DNA of 64,000 nucleotides from Pegea sp. RAD2-039 (taxonomy: Eukaryota; Chordata; Thaliacea; Salpida; Salpidae): positions 434,001 through 498,000 of the forward strand of contig JAQGEQ010000204.1 of NCBI GenBank assembly GCA_034620365.1, given 5' to 3'. Both the position numbers and the translations under genes were made by a program. The notes below the pieces were generated by a model that searched no databases, was not told where the DNA came from, and saw only the letters and a program-made list of their open reading frames with translations. Below are positions 50,914-63,173 of the stretch, piece after piece (the first letter of the stretch is position 1; each line of letters begins with the position of its first letter).

Positions 50914-53193
50914 ACTAGTCTGTGGAAGAAATAGTTTTTGATATAAAAATAACTAATTAAAGGAAAGGTATGCTATGAAATAGGAAATAACTTTTAAAAG
51001 ATCGTTGCACATAAAAGCTTTGAAAACTATTGAGAAACGTTAAGACATGGTTCTCCTATCAATTAATGATGATTCACTTCACGGCTTTTAACAGTTCAAT
51101 AGAAATTCAAGGTTTCTTTAACTTCCAAGCTTCAGAACTATAGCAAATAGCTTTATTCAGAATAATAAAAAAGAATAAGCAAATTGCCACAAATTTCTTT
51201 TCAAAAGTATAAACAGTGTTATCAAATAAAAGGTAATTACAAATCTTTATGCTTGAGTAAAATTATATTTGTTTTAAATATTTAAAAACAATAAAAGTTG
51301 ATAATTGATAAAATTTCAGTAAATTAAGTAATACATCAAAATTGTTTCAAAATATTTTTCAAACTGTTCTAAGAATTCGTTCTTATCAGTAACTACCTAA
51401 AGCATAGAGCCCTAAGCTACTTTTGTAAGAATTTCAAACTACTGGTTATTGTTATGAATCACGCACAAATATCCTAAAAAGTGATTTATAAAAATAATTT
51501 TGAAAACGTTGTTATGTGCTCAGAACGTAAATGATCTCAAAATATTAGATGACTAGACATGTTTCAAACTGATATGCAAACATTTTGATAATTGTATAAA
51601 CAAACTTTGATTGAAAACTATCTATTGAGTAGCGCAAGAAAATCTGTTATTTAGATTAAGTTCAAGGTCTTCAAATCCTACACAGAGCTCAATATTTAAG
51701 ATAAAATTAAAAATCGTGGATATAGACCCTTGAGCATTAGGCACTCGATTTACAAAAGAAAGTTTGGTTACATAGATAGATGTATACTCAAAACCCTAAT
51801 GTTGTTTCATTTTTTCTAATTAAGTTTTTGCACTGTAAGTACATATCTTTGGAAATTTAAAAAACAAGCTTTTGAAAGATACTCAATTTAGCTTTCCTAA
51901 AAATATAGAAGTTAACCCAAAGTATATAGATAACATGGATAAAGTTATTAGTTGTTGGAATTGTTATTTTTAAATAATCCAGTTCATAACTTTGCACAGA
52001 TGTCAACTAAATTGTAACCTGTAGATTAATTTTAGAAAAATGATATAATTGATTTAGTAGAAATGAAAGAAATATTTTTGCTTGGGAACTGTTGTCAACC
52101 AACGTATATCACAAGTAAACTTTACTGCACATAAGAATTATTTGCACCATTTTGATCTATAAACAACTCAAAGTAAAAGTTTTAGATTAATAACAATAAC
52201 AAACTATTGTTAAGCCTTACACTTAATAAATTTTTAACTTAACAATTGATTAATTTTGTTAAAAGTTCATAATCATACGTCTTATTAACAATAATATTTG
52301 ATAAGATTTTTTACTAATTTCAATAAAAGACAAATTTGGTAACACACCAATTATCATTTTTTCTAAATTAAATGATTGTATTTTAGTTTTTTGCCGATTT
52401 TAATCCATTCAGTTATAAAAAATAATAAAATTATATATACTTTCTTATATTCAAGGTGTTTTACTACTATTTTTTGACATTATTTGCCAAATTAAAAATA
52501 TTTTTATTTAAAGTTTGATTTTCTTTATGTTATGTAAAATAAGATGGCAATGTATTCATAAATATTTCATAAATGTCAAAATTCAATCTGACTAAATTAG
52601 GATATTTGCCAAATAGGCTTAATGAAGAAAATAAAAGAGTTTCACGTCATCTTTAATTAAAATAGGCTTCATCTAAAGCAGATTTAAAACACTTTTGTTT
52701 TCAATAACAACTAATGTAAAAGTAACATATTGATAAAAAACATTGCTGAAGTATATTCAAAACAAGTTTCATTTAAAGTTTGCGTTTTTGCTTCATTTCT
52801 ATTTTTAATCAATTTTTTGAGTACGACAATAAAATATTAACTTTAATTACAATTTAATATCTTTAGTTTGGTTATAGTTATCAAGAGTTTTTTTAGATGA
52901 GCTGTTTCATTCTTTAATTCAAATCTTTAATCAAAATAAAACGTTTTTCTTTCAATTATTTGATGCTGTAAGCAAAATCGGCAAGAATTGATTTTTAAAG
53001 GCATTTAAATTATATTATTGAAACTAATATTCTTAAACCATATCATTACTCATCATACCAGTTTCGTGAGAACAATATTTCTAATTATCTTTACTTTCAG
53101 CTTCCTGCTTATTGTAAATAAGATTTTGTATCAAAATTGTAAACTAATTAAAAAGCACATTTCCTGCAAAATTTCTTTCTTAAATAAGTGAAA
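50914..53193. other. Gene-poor AT-rich region
   Basis: About 2.3 kb with no exon, RNA gene or repeat family that I can support on either strand, apart from the possible poly(A) signal of the peptide candidate at 51164-51169. Confidence 0.5.
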
Positions 53194-53295
53194 TTATTCA
53201 ATTTTAGTTTGTTTTCCTTTTGCAATACCCCTTGCCTTGGATATGCATCTAATTACATCACAATCAGCGAAACGCCCTTGGCTACAACGATAAAA
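53194..53295 (-). CDS. Orphan terminal exon candidate with three cysteines
   Basis: On the minus strand a strong acceptor (CTTTTTTCTACTTTCAG) is followed by 33 codons and a TAA. The frame starts FYRCSQGRFADCDVIRC and continues ISKARGIAKGK, giving C-x7-C-x4-C spacing and a basic tail. G+C is clearly higher than in the flanks, which supports coding. I could not find upstream exons on this strand; the plus-strand protease gene begins 350 bases away. It may be the last exon of a small secreted protein or a gene relic. Function unknown. Confidence 0.35.
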   Translation of the reverse strand, partial: FYRCSQGRFADCDVIRCISKARGIAKGKQTKIE

Positions 53296-53649
53296 CTGAA
53301 AGTAGAAAAAAGGTTTCATGTAAGAGGATAAAAAAGATCAAACATTTATATAGAGAGATTGAATTAATAAAATTTATTTTGGTAGTAATTGTAAGTTGTC
53401 GAGAAGTAAATCTAAGCAGATGAGGAAAAGTTAGCAATATTTTAAATTCATTACCAGTATAAAAATTGATAAAAATTACTGTTAAGAAAGCTATTGTTTA
53501 GTCTCAATCAATTTATTTCAGAAAATTAGACAACGTGTAAAATAAAATTCAAATTTCAAGCTGGAAGAGTTTTGAATTGGCTGGAAGAAGTGTAACTGAA
53601 GTTAACTGCTATAGACAAAACAACATCTTTTACCCATATAATTTGTAAA

Positions 53650-56600
53650 ATGATTTATGTTCTTGCTGTTTTGACAGTCTTCAGTCTATTTTACAATAAT
53701 TGTAAGTTTATAAAAAATTAAAAAAAAACAATATTTCATCGTGGGAATTCATCAGTTTAGTTTTATTAGACTTTCGAATCATTTGTTTGAATAATTTAAT
53801 ACTGTTATATCTTACCATGTCTTGTTATATATTTAAGTGATAAGCTAAAATATGAAAGTAATTGTATTAAAGTGTATCTGATATTTTTTGAAGCTTTGAT
53901 TTATTTGTATCTTTAAGTTTAATTATTACTAATAGAGCTTTTAAAAAGAAAATCTTTAATTTTTCAGTTTTAGCCACTTTGGCAAACGATTGTGAAGATC
54001 AGCACAAGTAAATATTACATCTTATTTCTAGTTTTTTTATTTTCTATGTTTTGAAGTCTTAAAACTAAAAATTAAACTTCAAAATATAACATCAAAAAAT
54101 CATTTGCCAAATTTATTTTGTGTAAACTATAGAATACAAGTTTTTGTATTCTAATAACTTTGAGTATTTTTTATAATCTATATTTTACTGCGATATCATG
54201 AAATAATCAAAAAGTCCTAATAGTTGTGTTTAATCTAAAGCTGTAAGATTAATTTTTCAGAAATTAAGTTTAAGTGGTTATCAATACAAACGATGAACTA
54301 CATTTTTGTCTTTCTTAGTAATACAAATCTTTAAGATAGTTTAGAAATTTAATTTATTTTTTTTAATAAATACTACTGACATATTCAACTATTTAGAAAT
54401 TGTTCTTTGTGGGCTGCTGCTGGAAAATGTAATAAAATAAATGATGCTGGTATCCACATTAAGTGTCGGCTTAGTTGTGGATGCAACAGCTCAAATATTT
54501 TAGATGAAACAGAAAATTTCAGCTTTAAACAAGCATCTGAATGTTTTGATAAATCAACCAGGTTTTTAAGTAAATTTTATAAAATTTTAATGTTCTGATA
54601 AATTTAATTTAATGACTAAATGTTTTAAAAAAATTTTGGTAAAAATTTTTAATTAGATTTTCAGAAAATTTTCAAAAATAAATTTCATAATATTTAGGAT
54701 TAAACAGATTAAGTGCTTTACCAATCAAAAATTATTTTACAAACTTACTTTACAATTAAACTTTTCTTTATAATTTGATAATAATTCATATTAATTGTGA
54801 TCATGTTTAAAAATTACCTTAACATGTTAAGCGGTGGTTGTTCAAAACAAAATGCCTGAGGTTTTCAAAAAATGTTTCACTACAAAGCTTTTGCAATATA
54901 CCATTATTCGTTATATAATTTGTTTACAAACATATTTGAAAAAAGACAAAATGTTCTTAGAGAAATAGTTAAAAATACAAGCTTATAAACATTTAATCAC
55001 TTTAACAGCTGCATGGCGTGGAAAAAAATAGGATTTTGTTTTTACAAGTATTCTCATTATATGAAGAAAAATTGTAAGCATGCATGTGGATACTGCTCAA
55101 AGCAAGAAACTAAAAGTAAGATACATAAAAATATAACTACTTAATGTGCGGCTTGTGATGTGGTTATTATAATTGCTTTCATTTTCAGTAACTACTCAAG
55201 TGACTGAACCAAACTGTCGAGATGAAAACAGGTTCTTTATTCAGTCTTACTTATGATATAATAAACACGTAAAGTGTCAAGTTAACCAATCTGTCTGAAA
55301 CATATTTTGATGAATTCGATTGTAAATAACACTCGCAACAAGTTTATTGTTCAAACGTTTGAATCAAATTGTTCCAGTAGCTCAAAATAGCATAGTAGTT
55401 GAGATAATTAAACTAACATGAAGTAGCAAAAATGTAAACTTATTATACTGGCTTAACAACACTATAGGTAATCGGGTTTATATATCAAGCTGCTTAAATT
55501 TTTTAAGATGCAAAAGGTTCTAATAGAAAACTAATTAAATCAGTTTAAAATATTGACTAATTGAATGAAACATTAGCCTAGCATTGAATCATTATTTAGT
55601 CATATGAAAATGATAATTAAGTTATCATCAAGTCTAATATATTTACTTTAGTAGCTATTTAGTGAAGCAAAATCTGTTTATTACTTCCACAAACTTTTAC
55701 AAAACTCTTAACTCTCATGCTAATTATAAATTGTTTAACATTTAATCTGATAGGCGATGTGAAATGTGGTCACAGCGTGGATTATGTTCCGCCAAATTTA
55801 AAAGTCAGTACATAAGAAAACAATGCCAGAAAAGCTGTGGTATATGTAAACAAATAACTACTACAATTATAAAAAAACATCCACATCTTAAAAAGGAAGT
55901 TCTCAGCTCACAACTTACTATTTGTGAAGATAAATCTTGGCAGTGAGTGGATCTTTCAACCTTAAGTATCTTTTCATATCACCTTATCATGCCTTTTTTA
56001 CAAAGATGTGATACTTGGCTGAGACGAGGATATTGTGAAAAGACTTATGTAGAGTTTATGAAGAAGAAATGCTGTAACTCATGTAAGAAATTGACTCGTA
56101 CAGCTAAAGGTAACTAGTTACATTTTCTGGAACTTATTTGTGTGATTTCAAAACTTTGGTTTAAACAATTTTCTTCAGAATACGTTGAAAAATATTGTGG
56201 ATACATTTCAAGTGATTTACTTGCAGGTGTCAATTTGTTCAAGAAAATAGTTGGAGGTTGTTTTATATATTATCTTATTAAAATGCCTAATTATAGCAAA
56301 TATCAATCAATCAATCAAAATAAAATTTATTTCTCTAGGAACAGAAGTAGTTTATGGAGAAGTACCATGGCAAGCTTATATCCCTCAGAAAGGCCGACTG
56401 TTCTGCGGTGGAGTTCTTGTCAATAGTCAATTTTTACTTAGTGCAGCTCATTGTTTTCACCTGTCAGTAGTTTAATTGTAGATTTTTATATAAGCTGAAT
56501 AGTTATAAGCCGCTTTGTTTTATGAGTAAATAAGATACAAACATATTTTGCAGTCTATAAATTTAAAAATAAAACTTGTTTACCAAACTATTGAAAATTT

Positions 56601-57980
56601 AATTTTATTTTGAAGACGATATAGTTCGAGACCATCAAGTTTATACGTATATTTGGGCAAACACAAAATTGTTGGGTATGACAATGGAATGCGTCGTTTT
56701 AAAGTTGCAGAGATTCGTATTCATCCGTTATTCGATACTGGAAGTGGAAATAACGATATTGCTATTCTAAAAGTAAGCTTTATTTGCGCTTGTTAAAATT
56801 CTTGAAAGTATTTATCAGCTTTGTAACTCTAGCTGATAAGTCCCGTCATTTACTCAACTTATATACGACCAGCATGCCTTCCACAAACTAGTATACCTAT
56901 TTACGATGGAAGAAAGGCGTGGATATCTGGATGGGGAGCCACTTCAAGTAATTTCAAACAAAGTTATTTCAATATGAAAAAATGTAATTAGTCTGGAAGT
57001 AAATGAAGTTGTATAATTCATAGAATAATGCTCAAAATTACTTTTACAAAAATTGAAACCACAAATTTGAAAACAGCTGTAAATTTTCAAAATGAAAATT
57101 TAGTTCAAGCAAAAACACAAGTTTTAACAGCCAAAACCTGCAACCATCTTCTTTCAAAAATAAGGAATAAAGAAAATGAGATCTCAGAAAAGATGATTTG
57201 TGCTGGATTTGAGAAAGGAGGGGTTGATTCTTGTGAAGTTTGTGAAATAGCAAAACTGGTTTTTTTCAGAATGTTATAATCGCTTCTTTCTATTTAATTT
57301 AAAGGGGGATAGTGGTGGACCTCTTATTACTGATATAAACGGACGGCGATATCTAATTGGAATAGTTTCTTGGGGATACAGCTGTGGAATAAAAAATTCA
57401 CCTGGTGTTTATACAAATGTAAAAACTAAATTTAGACTTGAAATCTGTTTTATCATTTGCTTGTTTGTCAAATACTACACAAGTTAAATTTAATTTCATG
57501 TTTAAAGTTATGATTAAATCTATATATAGTTTACCAAACTAAAATGTGAGCCCTTTGAAGAAATATTTAAATAGCTTACAACTAAGTTCAAGCGAAAAAG
57601 AGTTCAAAGAAAACAAACATTTAACTATTTGTTAAAAATTAGAAGAATTAACACGCTATAAAATTGTTTGGTTATAAGGCGTGTTTCTAACTTTTATTAG
57701 CTTACGTAACTTTAGAAAAATAAATAAATTAAATTTTTATTTCAAATTAGTATTGCAATAAGATTTTTAAGAAAAGGGTTAAAGTGTATAAATAAAAGTC
57801 AATTTGAATGCACTTCAATTGTTACAAGATAGTTGTTACAATTCGATAAATTACAAACCTTATGGTGGTTTGTAAATTAGCTCGTGGTTTTCTGAAACTT
57901 ATATCTTAAAAATAACGTCTTTAATTGATTTATTTTAGGTTCAAGAATATATGGGTTGGATAAATGATGAAATTTGGTAA
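53650..57980 (+). CDS. Secreted trypsin-like serine protease with four N-terminal ShKT domains
   Basis: Thirteen exons give 496 residues: 53650-53701, 53968-54007, 54397-54561, 55009-55115, 55189-55231, 55754-55942, 56006-56109, 56179-56256, 56339-56462, 56616-56772, 56833-56947, 57077-57237, 57305-57418, with a last coding exon at 57939-57980 (fourteen with it). A signal peptide ([14 protein letters not shown]) precedes four six-cysteine ShKT modules, starting near Cys26, then at ECFDKS, NCRDEN and ICEDKS, each with the C-x2/3-W-x3-G-x-C core. A linker with KYCGY leads to the activation site FKK/IVGG (cleavage before Ile257). The catalytic triad is intact: His297 (SAAHC), Asp348 (NNDIAIL), Ser448 (GDSGGP). 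Asp442, six residues before the Ser, predicts cleavage after Lys/Arg. ShKT domains are named after a sea anemone potassium-channel peptide but serve as binding modules in many proteases; here no channel activity is implied. Confidence 0.93.
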
Positions 57981-58023
57981 ATCTGTAAGATCTGTGAGAT
58001 CTTATTGTAGTTAGTTTTTTTGA

Positions 58024-58029
58024 AATAAA
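58024..58029 (+). terminator. Poly(A) signal of the ShKT protease gene
   Basis: AATAAA 44 bases after the stop codon, in a T-rich context. Confidence 0.7.
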
Positions 58030-59149
58030 GAAATTTATCGGTTTGGAATTTAAGAAAGAAATTTTCAAGCGAATTTTATACATACTGATCTTTATCTAAA
58101 CCTGATTTAATCATAATTCTACTCAAATCATGATTCATCTTTTTTGCCAAATAATTAAAATCGCTTCAACTGTAACTCTGCTTTTTTTTTTAAATTTTAT
58201 AAGATTAATGTACAAAATAATGAAAAATATAATGTATGTCTTAAAAGATTTGTTGTTTCAAGAATAATATATCGATTTTTTAACTAAAATTTGCTGTACT
58301 AGTAAAATTCATATTTATACTTATGATTGTTGTTTCATAGTATTTGACATTAAGAGAATTTTCTGTAAGTTGTACAGCTTAAGTGAAAATATTGTACCAT
58401 GTTATATTATTGGGACCATTAGTCTTTCTTTTGTTTTAATAAATTTTTATTCATAGTAATAAGTTATCCGCATCTAAAACATGAAGTGGTTTACTTGCAG
58501 TCTGAATAATTGGTTAATTATATAATTTTTACCTACTATCATATCTTTTTGATGATCTAAGTTTATATGATTTAATTCAAGTTTTAATTTATCATAAATT
58601 TAAGATTTTTATTATTCATAGGTTACATTTATTGTTTTTAATCATATCAAAAAAAACATAAGAAGAACTAATTAAAGCCAGAAAATATTTTGATGTATTC
58701 TATTTTTGGATAATGTATGAGATAAAAATAAAAGTTTTGTGTGATTATTTCTAATAATATTTTTCCTTTAAGAAAATAGTTTATTACTGAAGTATTCTAT
58801 AGAATCAAAGTAACGTTTTAAAGATAAATCAAGCCAGTTTTTCCAACAAAAATGTTTTTGATAAAAGCAACAGCATCTAACTTCTGATTGATAACATTGA
58901 ACATTATTTTTTTTCTAGTTTCTTTTATATTTTACGAAAGCAATATCAATAGGAATTTGCAAAATTATTATCATTAAATATCTTACAGCTTAGTAATGAA
59001 AAATTCAATCAAATAACCAAGCTATAAATTCAAAGGTAGTGAAAAATATATAATAGTATAAACTTGCATTTTCACAAAAAAATATACTATAAAAAAACAA
59101 AAAAGCTTTATTTTATACCCAGCTAGTATTTAAATATAAACTTTTAAGG
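58030..59149. other. Intergenic AT-rich stretch
   Basis: No exon, RNA gene or recognisable repeat seen between the protease poly(A) signal and the LINE remnant. Confidence 0.55.
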
Positions 59150-60732
59150 TTTCTTAATACTCCAACTTGTGGTAGACTTGGTCTACCTCTATTTATAAAA
59201 GGGTTCCCAGAAACACTGCACTTAACTACAGACCAGTTTCACTGTCTTTGGTTATCTCCAGACCCGAAGAATATATCATTCACAATCATATGAAATTATA
59301 TGACCAGTCATTTAATGCAGCACCACCTAATATCTGATGTCCAGCATGTCTTTGTGAAACGGAGATCTTCACTGACTCAACATCTCACTTTCCTTAATGA
59401 GCTTGTAGCCCATTATGAAAGTATCACTTCATGTGTCATATATCTCGATTTTGCTAAGGCATTTGACTCAGTCCCACACAACAAACTAATTCTTATTTTA
59501 CAAAAGTAAATTTTATTAATAGCTTTATCTTAAAGTGGATTGAAAATTACTTATCAGGTAGAATCCAACAAACTCGTATTAAAAGATCCTTATCTACTCC
59601 TAGTCAAATCACTAGTGGTGTTCCTAAGGGTTCTGTTCTGGGTCCCCTTTTTTTTAATTTTCATTGAAGACCTCATCACAAGATTAGTAGCAGTAGATGC
59701 TGTCAGTGCGTTTGTGTATGCAGATGGCATCGAGCTATTATCTTGTAATCCTTCAAAACTTTAAACTGCACTACACACTGTATGTAACTGGTCTATAAAC
59801 TGGCAGCTCAGAATGCAGCCCAGTCTGAACTTATAACTTTTCCTCGTGAACCAATTGCAAACTCCTTGAACCAATACTCCATCAATGGATTTATTATTTA
59901 ACGAATATCTTCAGTCCTAGGCCTTGACATTACCCTATCATCTGACTTTAAACGGCACAGTTATGTTTCTAAGGTCTTTGCAAAATCAATCAACCTTTTC
60001 TACCTTATTATAAAAACCTTTAATTCTAAGGATCCATACTTCTTTTTCAATCTCTTCGAATTGTACGTACGTCCAATTCTTGAATATAATGTCAGTGTAT
60101 GAATACCAAATCAAGTTGGTGATATACAAAAAAATTAAATCTGTTCAGGCACCATTTACGAGATTGGTATGCAGGAAATCTAATATTAAATAAAATATAA
60201 ACATCGTCTCAGCTTCTTAAATTTAGATACTTTGGAAATTTGACAGGTTAAATATGACTAAATTTTAAGTTTTTAATTATTCACAATTCAGTTGACCTTC
60301 AATTCGATGCTTTCTTTTTCATTAGTATTTCCTTCAAGTTAGATTAACTCAAGCGACACACACTACATCTTAATGAGCCCATATCACCTGGAACATTAAT
60401 CAGAGCAAATTTTTTTCCACATAACTAGTACTTGAAACCAGCTGCCATCAGACATGGTCATGTCAGAATGACTCGTGCTGTTCAAGCAGAAGTTGAACTG
60501 TTTTAATATTGCCAACATTGCCATTTCTAAAAAGGGATTTTTTTTCTCTTATTTATATTATTCTATGCAATTGTTCACTGTTAATCCTGGGGACTAATGA
60601 AATGTCATGTGTTGCATTTTTTTCTGTATCTCCAACTTAATTATATATAAAAGATATTATTTTTAAGAATGTGTGTTAACGAGAGGTGCTCTCTTCAGTC
60701 ACCGTCTTTGCGGTTATTGTAATAAATAAATA
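59150..60732 (+). pseudogene. Dead CR1/L2-like non-LTR retrotransposon (reverse transcriptase remnant)
   Basis: Frames interrupted by stops and shifts still show reverse transcriptase landmarks in order: NYRPVSL (near 59225), FVKRRSSLTQHL (59346-59385), IYLDFAKAFDSVPHNKLI (59436-59490), TSGVPKGSVLGPLF (59609-59655), and FVYADGIELL (59698-59730), where the catalytic YADD has become YADG. Downstream come LGLDITLSSDFKRHSYVSKV and LYVRPILEYN, typical of the CR1/L2 group C-terminus. The endonuclease part is missing, so the copy is 5'-truncated. It ends in a tail (60667-60732) of the form TTATTGTAATAAATAAATA. It cannot move by itself. Confidence 0.88.
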
Positions 60733-61110
60733 CTGCGACATCTTCCCATTTGCTGATATCGATGTTGAGTGATTTCGCACTTGCATATATCTTTAAAGCA
60801 GACACAAGGACAGCTGATACTACATCGATATTATATATAGGAAGATATATATAGGAAGACTACCCGTCTTCCATCTAACATATATGAAAGTAAAGCCTAT
60901 GCTGTCATATCATGCTGTACATTGTTGTCAAGTCAGTGCTATTCAAGACTTTATCGTTTGAGATCTTTTACTCTATCTTGAGATCTTTTTACAGTATACA
61001 TAAGATATAGCAAAATCAGAGAAAATGAAAGATGGTTAGTTTATTTTTGTTAGCCTTAGACAAAGTCCAAGCTTTTCTGGCGTACAATAGCGTACTGCAG
61101 ACAAAGGCTC
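60733..61110. repeat. Second decayed retroelement fragment abutting the LINE tail
   Basis: Begins directly after the LINE tail and contains CCCGTCTTCCATCTAACA, ATGCTGTACATTGTTGT and TCGTTTGAGATCTT, shared with 33380-33490. A later part (CCAAGCTTTTCTGGCGTACA, GCAGACAAAGGCTCTATAGG) looks like degenerate retroelement coding sequence, possibly RTE-like; class and direction are inference. The border suggests that one element inserted next to or into the other. Confidence 0.45.
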
Positions 61111-63119
61111 TATAGGTACAGTTTCGGTTTTGATGAATAACTTTGGATCATCCTAAATAATTAGATCTTAGATATTAAGTACACTGAAACACGATGAAGA
61201 TATATTTATAAAAATTGTTGTAATCATAGCTTCCAGTAAAAAATAATAAAGTTAATAATGAAATGTATTATGTTTTTATGTTTTCTAAGAACCAAATATG
61301 AGATAAAATAAATAACATGTTTGTTGCAATCTCACACAAAAATAATAATCATAAATACTTTTGGGTAATAAATTATAACGCTGGTAAGTATTACAATGAT
61401 TTTAGTGAAATATTACCTAAAATTTAGATATGTAAGTTTTCACCTAAAAGTATTTAGTCCTTTTTAGAGTAAATCATAAGAGTAGCATTATGTTTTTTTA
61501 AGGAACTTTTGTAAAAATTAGCTTGGAGCTTTTAAAACTTTTCATTTGCCAACTGTTTAAGTTACTAGTTTGCTATCTCATTAATTTTTCTAAAAATTTC
61601 AAATCTAAGAATTAAAAAAGGTAAAGCTATAGTTTAATTTCTTATTCGTTTATGGGACGTTTCAAGAAATTTTGTTTTTAGTCATCGTTTTGTGCAGTTT
61701 AATCATTTAGTTGTGGCGACTGAAACTATTTATTAATCTAAAAATCATCCCACAAAATATTTTATTTCAAAATAATAAAGATTAATGAACTTTAAAAAAT
61801 AGTTTTCTGACGTCTAAATTAATAGGACCTTTGAGTAAAGAGCTGAAACTCAAAAATTGTTTTTTAATTAGTTAAAAGTAAAATGCTTCATTGTCAAATT
61901 TCAGTTTGATTGTGGAAGACATAATCTGTTATCAACGAAAAAGAAATGATTTATTGAAGGTGAGTTTTATGTTTCTTTAAATGTATTTAGGTCTAAGGTT
62001 TTTGTGGAAGACAATTGCCATCAGGAAACTTTTTTATGTAATTTATACTTCGAATTTTTCATTCTTTTTACCATTTTTACAAACTGAAGAAGTGCTTTAT
62101 ATTTGAGAAAGAATTTTATGATTAATTGCAAAAGTTAACAACTTCAAAAGAATTTTGTAAGCTTGAATCTGCTATAGATGTTCACATCTATGAGTGAACT
62201 TTGTATTCAAAACTTATAAAACGAAAAACATAAATCGATTCTAATAGATTACTTTTAAATATGTACCAAACATGATCAAGGATTTATCAAATTAAAAATA
62301 GTTGACACGACATCCAGGATTCCTAGGAAACATCTAGACTTCCAACATACGTGACATCATGAAAACTTCATTTTCTATAAAAATATATTTATCATTTTAA
62401 TTCGTATAAATAAGTTCAAAAGTTTAGAAAATTTCAGAAAAGTTTTTAAGTCTTTTAATAGATTGTCATTTAAGCATTGGTTGAAATAGTTGACTTTAGT
62501 TTATTTGGTCATTAAATGTAATTATGATTTTAAAAACTTTTTTAATGTTTACTGCTAGTAGTAGGATTCTTTTAATTTTTTCGTTACCTTTAAGAAAATG
62601 TTTCTATGTAAATTTATTACAATAATCATAATTATAAAACTAATGTTTTTTAATTCTAGTTCTATATATATCGAATTTTTTACTGTATTTAAAAGGTAAA
62701 TTAGAATAAAATAAATCATGAAAGTCATAGTTTGCTGATGAAACAAAGTAAATTTTATTATCTATTTTTTTTTAATTTATCGAAATTTTATTAAAATAAA
62801 GTATTTTTTACTATTTTTATTAGGTTCTATTTGTACTTTTTGAGAAAGCTGTTATTTTATAAAAAGTATTCTTTCTGTTTGCGGTCAATAAATAATTTAT
62901 ATACTAAACTAAAAGCTAATCAATTTTACTAAGCTAAAAAGCTGATAAATTTTATAATTATTTACAAAATATGGGTTTATTTTAGTCATAAGAATAAAGA
63001 TTTAAGAAGAAAATGGTCAAAGAAAATTATTAAGAAAAGTTTTAAAATTTCTTTCTTTCATCTTTTTAAATTACTTTAAAACTTCAAATGGACTTGCTTG
63101 TAGAAAAATTAAATTGATT
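61111..63119. other. Intergenic AT-rich stretch
   Basis: About 2 kb with homopolymer runs only. No supported exon, RNA gene or repeat on either strand. Confidence 0.5.
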
Positions 63120-63125
63120 TTTATT
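63120..63125 (-). terminator. Poly(A) signal of the minus-strand gene at the window end
   Basis: AATAAA on the minus strand, about 50 bases downstream of the proposed stop codon at 63174-63176. Confidence 0.5.
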
Positions 63126-63173
63126 GAATAAGACATATTCAGTTTGTAACTTTTTAACTTAAATTAGATTTAC

